A stretch of 64,000 bases of DNA. It comes from UBA4810 sp002479215. Lineage in GTDB: Bacteria > Desulfobacterota > Syntrophia > Syntrophales > Smithellaceae. The DNA is taken from NCBI GenBank assembly GCA_049514435.1, contig JBEKVB010000001.1, positions 372,001-436,000 on the forward strand, read 5' to 3'. Both the position numbers and the translations under genes were made by a program. Each line of letters begins with the position of its first letter. Positions within the stretch are counted from its first letter, which is position 1. The notes below the pieces were generated by a model. It ran no database searches and was not told where the DNA came from. It worked only from the letters and a program-made list of their open reading frames with translations. Below, in pieces: positions 29,634 through 39,037 of this stretch.

Positions 29634-30101
29634 TTGGCGTTGCAGGTCAAGGGTAAAAATGGTAAGGACAGCACCCCTGTATGGAATCATGTTCGGAATA
29701 TAAAACAAATGAAATTAATTGGAGAAATATATCTGGCCAACGGATTGCAGTTGAATATTTTTGATTTATCGCGTCCAATAGCTGCCGGCACAGTTAAAGT
29801 GGAAATTTCCGTTCAGTCCAAAATAGATTTAAAAGAATCTTATTTTTCCGACTCCCGAGATTATCATCAGGTAAAAAGAATCTTTGGCGATAATTTTTCC
29901 TACGAATACAAAATGGAAAGATCTTTTGTGGCTAAAGAAAATCAGGAGGCTATCCGCGAGGAATTGCTCAGTACATTTAAAAATAATTCTTTGCATTACC
30001 TTTCTTCCGTGAATTTTCCACAAAAGCTTGCACTGGCTACTCTCAAGGATATAAAAAATAACCCGTACAAATATAAACGTAAACCGGAAACTGAAGCATG
30101 A
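29634..30101 (+). CDS. Hypothetical protein coupled to the radical SAM gene
   Basis: This is a 155-residue soluble protein with no family I recognise. The TTG start at 29634 has AGAAGGA four bases upstream. An ATG at 29709, giving 130 residues from MKLIGEIYLANGLQLNIFDL, fits the fold better but has a weak ribosome-binding site. The stop overlaps the start of the downstream radical SAM gene (ATGA), so the two are translationally coupled and probably work together. Confidence 0.65.
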   Translation: MALQVKGKNGKDSTPVWNHVRNIKQMKLIGEIYLANGLQLNIFDLSRPIAAGTVKVEISVQSKIDLKESYFSDSRDYHQVKRIFGDNFSYEYKMERSFVAKENQEAIREELLSTFKNNSLHYLSSVNFPQKLALATLKDIKNNPYKYKRKPETEA

Positions 30102-32581
30102 TTAATCATAAATTCGACGGGCTTTTACTTAACGCCGAGAAGCCCAGCCGTTACCTAGGCAATGAAGTAAACGCGATTCATAAAGACAAAAAAGAAGTGA
30201 GCTTCCTTCTTGCCTTTCCGGATACATATGAAGTCGGCATGTCGCATCTTGGTTTGCAGATTCTATATTCCGTTTTGAACGAAATTCCGTATGCGAAGGC
30301 AGAAAGATGCTTCGCGCCCTGGCCGGATAGGGAAAGTCAACTGCGCTTACGAAAATTACCGCTGACATCTTTAGAATCACAAACGCCCTTAATAAATTTT
30401 GATATTGTCGGTTTCTCCCTTCAGTATGAACTGTCCTATACCAATGTGCTGAACATGCTGGAATTGGGGGGTATACCGCTTGCTTGTATCGAACGCAAAG
30501 ATAACCATCCCTTGATAATTGCCGGAGGCCCTTGTTGTTTTAATCCTGCACCTCTTGCCGGCTTTATCGATGCCTTTGTCATCGGAGAAGGAGAAGAAAT
30601 CGTTTCAGAAATTGCAGCGGCAGTCCGCACAGGCAAAAAGAAAAAAATCCTCAAGCATGATTTGCTCGAGCAACTGGCACAAATTTCCGGCATTTATGTT
30701 CCCACCGTTCATGGGAAAAATCAACTCATCAAAAAAAGAATCGTTACCGACCTCAATTTATGGCCGCATCCCATAAATCCAGTTGTTCCGCTTATGCAAA
30801 CTGTTCACGACCGCATTATTTTGGAAATAGCGCGCGGCTGTACGCGGGGATGCAGATTCTGCCAGGCGGGAATGATTTGGCGGCCATACCGAGAAAGAAA
30901 CGCCTCTCTGCTCATACAGATGGCCGAAAAATTATTAGCGGTAACCGGTCATGACGAGATATCTCTTTTATCCTTAAGTTCAGGGGACTATAGCTGCCTT
31001 GAATTTTTAATAAAAAGTCTGATGAAACAGCATTATTCCAAAAGAGTCGCTTTGGCCTTGCCCTCGTTACGCGTAGAGTCGCTGACCGGAATATTAATTG
31101 AAGAAATCAAGAAAACCCGTAAAACCAGTTTCACGCTGGCACCGGAAGCCGGAACAGATAAAATGCGCCGGATAATAAATAAAGGCAACACCGCCGAAGA
31201 TTTGATCTCTATAGTTGATAAAGTATTTGCCGCCGGTTGGAAATCGATCAAGCTCTATTTCATGCTGGGTCTTCCTTATGAAACGCAGGAAGATTTGGAA
31301 GGAATTATAGGGTTGGGCCATCAGGTTCTCCAGGCGGCAAGAAAACGTGGGCAGGTTACCATTAGCCTTTCCACCTTTGTACCCAAACCGCATACGCCTT
31401 TTCAATGGGGAAAACAGATTTCTTTGGAAGAAACTTATATCAAGCAGGACTTCTTTCGCCGGCGGGTAAAAGACCGCCATCTCAGTTTGAAATGGCATGA
31501 CGCAAAAATGAGCTTACTGGAAGGAATGTTTTCACGCGGCGATGAAAGATTGGGAGAGCTTTTGGAAAAAGCATTTCGTAAAGGCTGCCGTTTTGACGGG
31601 TGGACCGAGCTTTTACATTTTGAGCTCTGGCAGGAAGCAATGGATGAACTGGGTATTAATCCTGAAGACTACTTGCGCGAACGCGAGACAAACGAAAAAC
31701 TTCCTTGGGATAACATTGATTGCGGCGTGAGCCGTCAATTTCTGCTCCAGGAAAGAAAAAAATCAGCGCAAATGTCGGCAACAGCGGATTGCCGGTTTGC
31801 CAATTGCCAAAACTGCGGGGTTTGTGATTTCTCGACAACAAAAAATATCTTTGCCGAGGCAAAGGAAACTCAAGAAATTACCACACCACCGCCAACAGCC
31901 AATTTAGCCGCGCATGAAAAAGTTTACCGTTTTACCTTTAACAAACTTGGAAGAGCACGGTTTTTATCTCATTTGGAACTTTCCACGGCCTTGATCCGCG
32001 CCTTGCGCCGCAGCAGTCTTGCTCTTGTTTATTCTTCCGGCTATCATCCGCATCCTAAAATATCTTTTGCCACAGCCACCGCAGTTGGTATGGAAAGTAA
32101 CCAAGAATACATGGATGTAACCGCATTGGAGTATCCATCTGCTTTAAATTTATTGAAAAAAGAAATCAATTCCGCCTTACCTCCGGGCATTAAAATCATG
32201 GAAATCAAGACGCTCTCTCCCGATACAAAGGCGCTGTCTCAAACGATATACGGATTTATCTACGAGTTGTGTCTACCAGCAAACATAAATGAGAACCAAC
32301 TTAATATAATTAAAGAAAACATGGAAAAATTTCTGGTATCAGCATCATTTAAAATTCAAAGGATATCCAAGGGAAAAACCGTAATTAAAGACATCCGTCC
32401 TTTTGTAAAGGGCATGACTCTTAATGCCGATGAAAAAAGAATTGAAGTCACAGTGCTATACACGCAGGAAGGATCGGCCAGACCTTTTGATATTATTGTC
32501 CATGTCCTGGGATTTAGTAAAGAAGAAGCGAAACAAATCCACTTTAATAAAATAAAAACTTTGTTTTTTGACATTAACTAA
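30098..32581 (+). CDS. Radical SAM protein (TIGR03960-like) fused to DUF2344
   Basis: This 827-residue fusion protein starts with a B12-binding-like domain (VSFLLAFPDTYEVGMSHLGL). A radical SAM domain follows, with the 4Fe-4S motif CTRGCRFC at about residues 248-255 and SLSSGDYSCLEFL. A Cys-rich linker holds CRFANCQNCGVC near residue 567. The C-terminal 230 residues are DUF2344 (KLGRARFLSHLELSTALIRA, YHPHPKISFA). In many bacteria this protein is encoded near rplU/rpmA/obgE and an RNase G gene, and its target is unknown. Here mltB separates it from rplU and no RNase G is seen. Confidence 0.88.
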   Translation: MINHKFDGLLLNAEKPSRYLGNEVNAIHKDKKEVSFLLAFPDTYEVGMSHLGLQILYSVLNEIPYAKAERCFAPWPDRESQLRLRKLPLTSLESQTPLINFDIVGFSLQYELSYTNVLNMLELGGIPLACIERKDNHPLIIAGGPCCFNPAPLAGFIDAFVIGEGEEIVSEIAAAVRTGKKKKILKHDLLEQLAQISGIYVPTVHGKNQLIKKRIVTDLNLWPHPINPVVPLMQTVHDRIILEIARGCTRGCRFCQAGMIWRPYRERNASLLIQMAEKLLAVTGHDEISLLSLSSGDYSCLEFLIKSLMKQHYSKRVALALPSLRVESLTGILIEEIKKTRKTSFTLAPEAGTDKMRRIINKGNTAEDLISIVDKVFAAGWKSIKLYFMLGLPYETQEDLEGIIGLGHQVLQAARKRGQVTISLSTFVPKPHTPFQWGKQISLEETYIKQDFFRRRVKDRHLSLKWHDAKMSLLEGMFSRGDERLGELLEKAFRKGCRFDGWTELLHFELWQEAMDELGINPEDYLRERETNEKLPWDNIDCGVSRQFLLQERKKSAQMSATADCRFANCQNCGVCDFSTTKNIFAEAKETQEITTPPPTANLAAHEKVYRFTFNKLGRARFLSHLELSTALIRALRRSSLALVYSSGYHPHPKISFATATAVGMESNQEYMDVTALEYPSALNLLKKEINSALPPGIKIMEIKTLSPDTKALSQTIYGFIYELCLPANINENQLNIIKENMEKFLVSASFKIQRISKGKTVIKDIRPFVKGMTLNADEKRIEVTVLYTQEGSARPFDIIVHVLGFSKEEAKQIHFNKIKTLFFDIN

Positions 32582-32726
32582 GTATCTGAGCTATAAATCG
32601 TATGTTGATTAAAATCTTTTTTGGTCAAAAGAAGGTCAAATAACTTGGTCCGTGAATTGGCCTTATTCCTGAGAGAAAGAACGTCTTGATACTAATATGA
32701 CGCGGTCATAATATGCTTGATCAATG

Positions 32727-33647
32727 TTAATAAAGTCGAACTTCTATGTCCGGTAAATAATGCTGACTTTCTTCCTCGTGTTTGCCAAGTTCTTCGTAAA
32801 GCATCATGACGGTATTCACATACACCTGGCTGCGGTTATAATGCCACACCGCATTGCGCTTTTTCTCGGTGGAAGCATCCTCAGACCAGCCCGAACTTTT
32901 CAGGTAATTGCCCATGGTTGCTGCTGCATCTTCCATATTAAATGGATTGGCTATGCCGTCTCCGTCTCCATCAACTCCGTAGTTCCGAAAGGTAGAAGGG
33001 ATAAATTGAGCCGGCCCCAAAGCTCCGGCAAATGATCCCATTATGTTCAATGGATCCATGCCCAAGTTATTAGCTATAAGAGTAAGGTGGTAGAGTTCAG
33101 ACAATGCCCAATACGCCCTTTTATGCGCCATGGTAATAGTGGCCTGATCATTGAGCAGCGGATACTTATCGGCATATTCTTCCTGTATTTGACTAAAATA
33201 ATCCGGGTCGAGAAGTAGTGCCAAGTTGGCGTAAACTGTAACAACATTATAGCGCATGGGGTAGGTTCCCAGTCTTGATTCTACAATGAGAATTGCTGTG
33301 ACGATATGGGGAGATGTTCCAAAACGCTTCTCCACGAAAGATAATAATTCGGCATGTTCTTTAATGAAAGCCCTGCCGTTTTCGATATGTTTGGGATCGA
33401 TACTCATGACGGAAGGCTCTTCTTCGGTTCCCCTTGGACTCGCGTAGAAAAGGTTCTGGATAACTATATCCGGCCTAAGAGATATTCGGGGATCATATAT
33501 CATGCTCTGAACTTGCGCTTTATCCAATCCCTTTTCCACGAGGAGCTCTTCGATAAACTGCCTCGATAAATCGCTTGCTGCCCATGACGACACATAGGAT
33601 AACAAAAAAATCATTATGATTATAAAATATGTTATTACTTTTTTCAC
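32727..33647 (-). CDS. mltB: Lytic murein transglycosylase, MltB-like
   Basis: This 306-residue protein has a signal peptide (MKKVITYFIIIMIFLLSYVS, cleavage after SSWA) and no lipobox, so it is periplasmic. The SLT_2 fold shows the catalytic Glu in ILIVESRLGTYP, and AMGS-type lattice motifs GSFAGALGPAQFIPSTF and DGDGDGIANPFNMEDAAATMGNYL. It cleaves the glycan chain of peptidoglycan with formation of 1,6-anhydro ends. It is divergently placed to rplU. Confidence 0.9.
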   Translation of the reverse strand: MKKVITYFIIIMIFLLSYVSSWAASDLSRQFIEELLVEKGLDKAQVQSMIYDPRISLRPDIVIQNLFYASPRGTEEEPSVMSIDPKHIENGRAFIKEHAELLSFVEKRFGTSPHIVTAILIVESRLGTYPMRYNVVTVYANLALLLDPDYFSQIQEEYADKYPLLNDQATITMAHKRAYWALSELYHLTLIANNLGMDPLNIMGSFAGALGPAQFIPSTFRNYGVDGDGDGIANPFNMEDAAATMGNYLKSSGWSEDASTEKKRNAVWHYNRSQVYVNTVMMLYEELGKHEEESQHYLPDIEVRLY

Positions 33648-33812
33648 GTCTCAACCATTTTTACAGCAACCTTATTTTCACTCAATCATTTTTAATATTA
33701 CAGCTTTATTTTACATCGCCCAAGCTTTATACGCAAGATGATTTAATATTAATTCACCATGTTAGCCAAAAAACGTCCTCTAATTAAAAATTGTCCGGTT
33801 AATTAAATTATA

Positions 33813-33841
33813 TTGACAAATAGACGCAAATTATTTATAAG
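33813..33841 (+). promoter_or_regulatory. Promoter of rplU-rpmA
   Basis: TTGACA (33813-33818) and TATAAG (33836-33841) are 17 bases apart, about 35 bases upstream of the rplU start codon. This is a near-consensus promoter for a ribosomal protein operon. Confidence 0.75.
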
Positions 33842-33875
33842 CTTCGCTCTTAATTACATAATCAAGGATAGTCTA

Positions 33876-34187
33876 ATGTATGCAGTAATAAAAACAGGAG
33901 CAAAACAGCACAAAGTCAGCGAAGGTGATGTTTTATCCGTAGAAAAGCTGGAAGGCGAGAAAGGCTCGGAAGTAGTTTTTAACGAAGTTCTAATGGTCTC
34001 CGGCGATAAGGGCGTAAAAATCGGTAAACCTTTCGTGACCGGAGCCAAGGTCACAGGAGAAATCATCGCGCAAAAGCAAGGTCCGAAAATTCACGTTTAC
34101 CACATGAAACGCCGCAAGGGGTTCCATAAGAAAACCGGGCATCGCCAGCAATTAACCAGCATGAAAATAAAGAAGATTTCGATTTAG
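33876..34187 (+). CDS. rplU: 50S ribosomal protein L21
   Basis: The 103-residue protein starts at ATG 33876, MYAVIKTGAKQHKVSEGD, after an AAGGA ribosome-binding site. A frame open further upstream would add 21 residues over the promoter and is rejected. It ends with the L21 signature KRRKGFHKKTGHRQQLTSMK. rpmA follows after 11 bases, the conserved pair. Confidence 0.97.
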   Translation: MYAVIKTGAKQHKVSEGDVLSVEKLEGEKGSEVVFNEVLMVSGDKGVKIGKPFVTGAKVTGEIIAQKQGPKIHVYHMKRRKGFHKKTGHRQQLTSMKIKKISI

Positions 34188-34198
34188 CGGAGGAAGTA

Positions 34199-34453
34199 AT
34201 GGCACATAAAAAAGGTCAAGGAAGTTCCCGCAACGGCAGGGACAGTAATTCGCAGCGGCGCGGCGTCAAAGTGTTTAGCGGCGAGAATATCCATGCGGGA
34301 TCGATAATTGTGCGGCAGGTCGGCACAAAAATCCACCCGGGAAACAATGTGGGAATGGGTAAAGATTTTACCTTGTTCTCTCTGATTAATGGAGTGGTAA
34401 AATTCGAAAGATTCGACAAAACTAGAAAAAAAGTAAGCGTTTACGCATCATAA
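34199..34453 (+). CDS. rpmA: 50S ribosomal protein L27
   Basis: The 84-residue protein starts MAHKKGQGSSRNGRDSNSQR and contains GVKVFSGENIHAGSIIVRQ and TKIHPGNNVGMGKDFTLF, standard for L27, which reaches the peptidyl-transferase centre. The N-terminus has no Firmicutes-type cleavable extension. An AGCGGAGGAAG ribosome-binding site is present, and a terminator follows. Confidence 0.97.
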   Translation: MAHKKGQGSSRNGRDSNSQRRGVKVFSGENIHAGSIIVRQVGTKIHPGNNVGMGKDFTLFSLINGVVKFERFDKTRKKVSVYAS

Positions 34454-34479
34454 AAGATGGTGTAAATATTTTTTATTTT

Positions 34480-34514
34480 AAAGGCGCTTGTAACAAAGCG
34501 CCTTTTTATTTTGG
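34480..34514 (+). terminator. Terminator after rpmA
   Basis: AAAGGCGCTT and AAGCGCCTTT form a 10-bp stem around a 6-base loop, followed by TTATTTT, 27 bases past the rpmA stop. Confidence 0.92.
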
Positions 34515-34524
34515 ATACCAATTC

Positions 34525-34631
34525 TAAATCAAAGCGCCATCTTTGTTGGTTTTGTCGTTGGCTTCCTCAACGTATTTATATAATACGCCTCGTCGCCACC
34601 TCCTTGCCGCCTCGATATCATCTTTGATTTA
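34525..34631. repeat. MITE-like element with TAAATCAAAG terminal inverted repeats
   Basis: TAAATCAAAG (34525-34534) and CTTTGATTTA (34622-34631) are exact inverted repeats bounding 107 bp of GC-rich sequence. A central palindrome CGTATT-tatat-AATACG is found at 34577-34593. On the minus strand an open frame of about 31 codons reads M-I-S-R-R-Q-G-G-G-D-E to M-A-L and stops inside the right end, but there is no ribosome-binding site evidence. It lies between the rpmA terminator and obgE. The form fits a miniature inverted-repeat element or a REP-type intergenic repeat. Confidence 0.55.
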
Positions 34632-34669
34632 AAAATGGTATAAGCTTTCTAACCAAGGAATAATTCAAC

Positions 34670-35677
34670 ATGAAATTTGTTGATGAAGTAAAAATTTATA
34701 TCAAGGCCGGACATGGCGGCCGCGGTTGTGTGAGTTTCCGGCGGGAAAAATTTGTGCCACGCGGCGGCCCGGACGGGGGCGATGGCGGCAAAGGCGGTGA
34801 TGTTATCTTTCGCACAGCGAAAAGTCATCACACGCTGCTGGATTTAAAATATCAGCAACATCAAATTGCCAAAAACGGCGGCCACGGCTCTGGCAACCAT
34901 CGCACCGGCAGAAGCGCAGAAGATCTGGAAGTTGTCGTACCGGTGGGAACAATTATCAAAAATTTCGAAACCGGGGAGGTGCTGGCAGATTTGTCGAAGT
35001 TAGGCCAAACTTTTATTGTTGCACGCGGTGGTATCGGCGGTAAGGGCAATGCTCACTTCACCACCTCCACCCATCAAACACCTCATTTTGCCCAGGAGGG
35101 CATGGAAGGTGAAGAATTCACGCTTAAACTTGAACTGAAATTGCTGGCTGATGTAGGCATCCTTGGCTTTCCTAACGCCGGTAAATCAACCTTTATCTCC
35201 CGCGTATCCGCGGCCAAACCCAAAATTGCCGATTATCCTTTCACCACCCTGACACCACACTTGGGCGTTGTTAAATACTCGAACAGCAAAAGTTTTGTTC
35301 TTGCCGATATACCCGGCCTTATCTCCGGCGCGCATGATGGTTCCGGCATGGGCATTCAATTTTTAAAACATGTGGAAAGAACATCGCTACTGCTGCATAT
35401 TATTGATATCTCCGTTGAACCAAACACTGATGCCTGGTCTAACTTTACGACAATCAATGAGGAACTGGGGCATTACAATGCTGAACTGCTGGGAAAACCG
35501 CAAATCGTGGCTCTCAATAAGATTGACCTTCCCTTTGTTAGAGAGAAAGCTAAAAAAGAAGTTGCGCTATTCAAAAAAAAGCGGATAATACTTCATCTTT
35601 TTTCCGCTGTCACCGGAGAAGGAATACAGGAAATATTAAAAAATATAATCACATTATTAAATCAAGCAAAACACTAA
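34670..35677 (+). CDS. obgE: GTPase Obg (CgtA)
   Basis: This 335-residue GTPase is needed for late 50S subunit assembly and links to stress signalling. Residues 1-158 form the glycine-rich Obg fold (FVDEVKIYIKAGHGGRGCVSF, GGPDGGDGGKGGDVIF). The G domain has G1 GFPNAGKST, the G3 DIPGLI and the G4 NKID. There is no long C-terminal acidic tail. It follows the L21-L27 operon, the common order, but here behind a terminator and a repeat element. Confidence 0.96.
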   Translation: MKFVDEVKIYIKAGHGGRGCVSFRREKFVPRGGPDGGDGGKGGDVIFRTAKSHHTLLDLKYQQHQIAKNGGHGSGNHRTGRSAEDLEVVVPVGTIIKNFETGEVLADLSKLGQTFIVARGGIGGKGNAHFTTSTHQTPHFAQEGMEGEEFTLKLELKLLADVGILGFPNAGKSTFISRVSAAKPKIADYPFTTLTPHLGVVKYSNSKSFVLADIPGLISGAHDGSGMGIQFLKHVERTSLLLHIIDISVEPNTDAWSNFTTINEELGHYNAELLGKPQIVALNKIDLPFVREKAKKEVALFKKKRIILHLFSAVTGEGIQEILKNIITLLNQAKH

Positions 35678-35684
35678 TAGAGCA

Positions 35685-36836
35685 ATGAAGAATATCCGCC
35701 AAGAAACTCTTTCGAGCGCAAAAAAAATACTGATCAAAGTAGGTTCGGCAGTACTGTCCGGCACTGACGGCCTCGACCTCAAGATTATTCATGCACTTGT
35801 TAAAGAAATGTCCGATCTGGTGCGTCAGGGTTATTCCGTGGTGCTGGTAACTTCCGGCGCGATAGTTTCCGGAAAACATCGCCTGAACGTAACCGGAGAA
35901 CTCAAGAGCATACCCGAAAAACAGGCCGCGGCCGCTATCGGTCAGGGAAGATTAATGCGTGTTTATTCCAAATCTTTTGAAAAGAACGGTCTTTACGTTG
36001 CCCAGCTTCTGCTGACACTTTCCGATCTCACCGATCGTCAGAGGTATTTAAATATACGCAACACTCTTTCCACTTTGACGGAGTGGCGCGTTACCCCTAT
36101 TATCAATGAAAACGACTCTGTTGCCGTGGACGAAATAAAATTCGGCGACAACGACAATCTTGCCGCGATGATCGCCAATATCGTCGAGGCCGATCTTTTT
36201 ATCAATTTAACGAGTACTGCCGGACTTTATGATTGCAATCCGGCGGAATTCAAAAAAGCCAAGCTTATTCCTCTGGTCAGTGAATTCACCGACGAAATTG
36301 AAGCCGCCGCCACCGGAGAAACTACAGCAGTGGGAATGGGCGGCATGAAAAGCAAAGTTTTGGCCGCCAAAAAAGTTACCGCCATCGGCATTCCGTGTGT
36401 CATAGCTCCCGGTAAAAGAAAAAAGGTTTTGGCCGACATTCTGGCGGGAAAAGAAATCGGAACGCTTTTCCTTCCTATGGCTGATCATTTAAACAGTAAG
36501 AAATATTGGATCGCCTTCACCTTACATCCCCGCGGCAAATTAGTTATTGACGACGGCGCTAAAAAGGCATTACTGGAAAAAGGCAAGAGTCTTCTCCCTT
36601 CAGGAATCGTTGATGTAGAAGGAGATTTTGATTTGGGCGATCCCGTGAGCTGCGTTGACCGCGAAGGAGCACCTCTGGCCAAAGGTCTCGTCAATTATAA
36701 TTCCGCTGAAATCCGTAAAATCAAGGGTTTAAAAACTTCCCAAATAAGCCAGGTTCTGGGGCACAAAGATTACGATGAAGTCATCCACCGTGATAATCTG
36801 GCTATAACTAAACAAAATTCCAGAAACAAACTTTAA
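35685..36836 (+). CDS. proB: Glutamate 5-kinase
   Basis: This 383-residue enzyme phosphorylates glutamate in proline synthesis. The amino-acid kinase domain shows ILIKVGSAVLSGTDGLD, VVLVTSGAIVSGK, INENDSVAVDEIKFGDNDNL and MGGMKSKVLAAKK. The C-terminal PUA domain (about residues 285-360) includes SCVDREGAPLAKGLVNYNS. It lies 7 bases after obgE, so they are probably co-transcribed. The ribosome-binding site is weak. Confidence 0.95.
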   Translation: MKNIRQETLSSAKKILIKVGSAVLSGTDGLDLKIIHALVKEMSDLVRQGYSVVLVTSGAIVSGKHRLNVTGELKSIPEKQAAAAIGQGRLMRVYSKSFEKNGLYVAQLLLTLSDLTDRQRYLNIRNTLSTLTEWRVTPIINENDSVAVDEIKFGDNDNLAAMIANIVEADLFINLTSTAGLYDCNPAEFKKAKLIPLVSEFTDEIEAAATGETTAVGMGGMKSKVLAAKKVTAIGIPCVIAPGKRKKVLADILAGKEIGTLFLPMADHLNSKKYWIAFTLHPRGKLVIDDGAKKALLEKGKSLLPSGIVDVEGDFDLGDPVSCVDREGAPLAKGLVNYNSAEIRKIKGLKTSQISQVLGHKDYDEVIHRDNLAITKQNSRNKL

Positions 36837-36898
36837 GCTTAAAAAATGATAATAAAGTAATCATTCACGCATAGTCTTTTAGAAAGAGTGATTTTGTC

Positions 36899-38875
36899 AT
36901 GGAGACTATAGACTCTCAACATAAAAAAAGTCTAACGCACAGATTATGGCACAAACTTGTCGGCGAACCGCGTAATGTAAATGAGCCATCCATCTTTTAT
37001 AAAATATCCCTTATTCCAATCCTTGCCTGGATAGGCTTGGGTGCCGATGGTTTATCCTCTTCATCTTATGGCCCGGAAGAAGCATTCAAGGCTCTTGGCG
37101 CTCATTCCTATATTGCCATCCTTATCGGTCTCGCCACGGCGTTTACTGTTTTTATTATTGCTTATGCCTACACGCGCATTATTGAACATTTCCCGCAAGG
37201 CGGCGGCGGGTATATTGTATCGACAAAAACCATCAGCGATAGCGCCGGCGTAATATCGGGAAGCGCATTGATCGTTGACTATATGCTGACAATCACGGTT
37301 TCTCTAGTTTCCTGCGGCGATGCCATTTTCAGTTTTTTGCCCGTGTCATATCAAAAATACAAACTGATATTCGTCGCTTTTCTTATTTTCGCACTCATCA
37401 TTATGAATTTGCGGGGCGTCAAGGAATCCGTCATGATTCTCGCGCCTATATTCTTTGTTTTTGTTCTAACTCATATTTTGCTGATTGGTTACGGGTTATT
37501 TACTCATGTCGATCAATTTGAAACTGTCTTGAGCCAGTTTAACAGCAGTTTCCGTCAGGATATCGGATCAATCGGCTTTATCGGCATACTGGCAATTTTT
37601 TTGCGGGCCTTCTCTCTGGGAGGCGGGACATATACAGGAATAGAAGCAGTATCCAACGGAATGCAGATCATGCGAGAGCCAAAAGTTCAGACGGGAAAGC
37701 GGACGATGGCTTACATGGCAATATCGCTCGCCTTCACCGCCGCCGGTTTATTGATCTGTTATGCACTTTTTCAGATAAAACCGGTTGAAGGTAGAACACT
37801 AAATGCGATTCTCTCCAATGAAGTATTTAGCAATTGGTCTTCGGGAGCGTGGATTGCACTGATAACGATCCTTTCCGAAGGCGCTTTGCTTTTGGTAGGT
37901 GCTCAAGCAGGTTTTGTTGACGGACCACGTGTTATGGCCAACATGGCAACTGATTATTGGCTTCCGCATCGCTTCGCCATGCTCTCCGAAAGGCTCACAA
38001 TGCAAAACGGCATCTTACTAATGGGAGGCGCGTCAATTATACTATTGTTCTATACGCATGGCTCCATTTCTGCTCTTGTTGTTATGTACGCGATCAATGT
38101 TTTTCTAACATTTTCACTCTCTCAGTTCGGCATGATCCGCTTTTTTCTTCATGATAAAGAAAAAGATAAAAATTGGAAAAGACACATAATCATACATGTA
38201 ATTGGTTTTATTCTCTGCGTTACGATACTTTGCGTAACTGTTTATGAAAAATTTGGGGAAGGCGGCTGGGCTACATTAGTAATAACGTCCGTTCTCATAG
38301 GTTCATGCTATTTAATTAAACGCCATTATCATAAAGTCCGGCAGGCGGCTCTCCAGTTGGAAGATATTCTCCAAAAGATACGTCCGGGCAAAAATTTTAA
38401 TAACGAACCATTGAATCCAAGGGAGCCCACAGCAATCATGCTTGTTAGCGGTTTCAACGGATTTGGCCTGCATACGTGGCTTTCGATTAACCGAAAATTT
38501 CCGCATTTTTATAAAAACTTCATTTTTATATCGATTGCCGAAGTTGATCAGGGAGCTTTCAAGGGAACCGCAGAAATGCAGCAATTAACTACTTCGGTAG
38601 AAGACGGCCTTAAAAAATATGTGCATCTTGTCCGCTCTTACGGGATGGCCGCAGACTATAGAATTGATACCGGAACAGATGTTGTGGAAAAAGCGACTGA
38701 GTTGTGTGAATCGCTGGCAAAAGAATTCCATAAGTCAATGGTTTTCACTGGGAAATTGATCTTTCGCCAGGAACATTTATTTCAAAGACTGCTGCATAAC
38801 GAAACAGCTTACGCGATTCAACGCCGTTTACAGTGGGATGGAATAGAAACCGTCATTTTGCCGATTCGCGTCTGA
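36899..38875 (+). CDS. APC-superfamily permease with cytoplasmic C-terminal domain (KimA-like)
   Basis: This is a 658-residue membrane protein. About 12 hydrophobic segments span residues 30-490, with the opening WIGLGADGLSSSSYGPEEAF and the YTRIIEHFPQGGGGYIVSTK loop of the APC family. The last 170 residues are soluble (AIMLVSGFNGFGLHTWLSIN, FIFISIAEVDQGAF) and look like a UspA-type fold. This layout resembles the KimA/YdaO potassium importers of Firmicutes, but the substrate here is unproven. It has a GAAAGAG ribosome-binding site and its own context between proB and the acyl-CoA dehydrogenase. Confidence 0.8.
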   Translation: METIDSQHKKSLTHRLWHKLVGEPRNVNEPSIFYKISLIPILAWIGLGADGLSSSSYGPEEAFKALGAHSYIAILIGLATAFTVFIIAYAYTRIIEHFPQGGGGYIVSTKTISDSAGVISGSALIVDYMLTITVSLVSCGDAIFSFLPVSYQKYKLIFVAFLIFALIIMNLRGVKESVMILAPIFFVFVLTHILLIGYGLFTHVDQFETVLSQFNSSFRQDIGSIGFIGILAIFLRAFSLGGGTYTGIEAVSNGMQIMREPKVQTGKRTMAYMAISLAFTAAGLLICYALFQIKPVEGRTLNAILSNEVFSNWSSGAWIALITILSEGALLLVGAQAGFVDGPRVMANMATDYWLPHRFAMLSERLTMQNGILLMGGASIILLFYTHGSISALVVMYAINVFLTFSLSQFGMIRFFLHDKEKDKNWKRHIIIHVIGFILCVTILCVTVYEKFGEGGWATLVITSVLIGSCYLIKRHYHKVRQAALQLEDILQKIRPGKNFNNEPLNPREPTAIMLVSGFNGFGLHTWLSINRKFPHFYKNFIFISIAEVDQGAFKGTAEMQQLTTSVEDGLKKYVHLVRSYGMAADYRIDTGTDVVEKATELCESLAKEFHKSMVFTGKLIFRQEHLFQRLLHNETAYAIQRRLQWDGIETVILPIRV

Positions 38876-39037
38876 TATAAAGAGCTTTAATTTGAAGAGG
38901 AACTACAACCCAATGTTAGCGGAAGCAAATCAATACACCTTGTTAAACGCATTGTCTTTTAGCCTTAACTTAGAGCAATCTATTATCGAAAAAAAATCCT
39001 ATCCGGAAGTAAAATTAAAGATATTAAGGAGGAAATC

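Noticed and set aside
33785..33818. Seventh copy of the promoter block upstream of rplU
   Set aside because: Only a CGGTTAAT/TTGACA similarity remains and spacing differs, so I do not count it.
33813..33875. Longer N-terminus for L21
   Set aside because: The extra residues would be encoded by the promoter itself, and the known L21 start MYAVI has its own ribosome-binding site.
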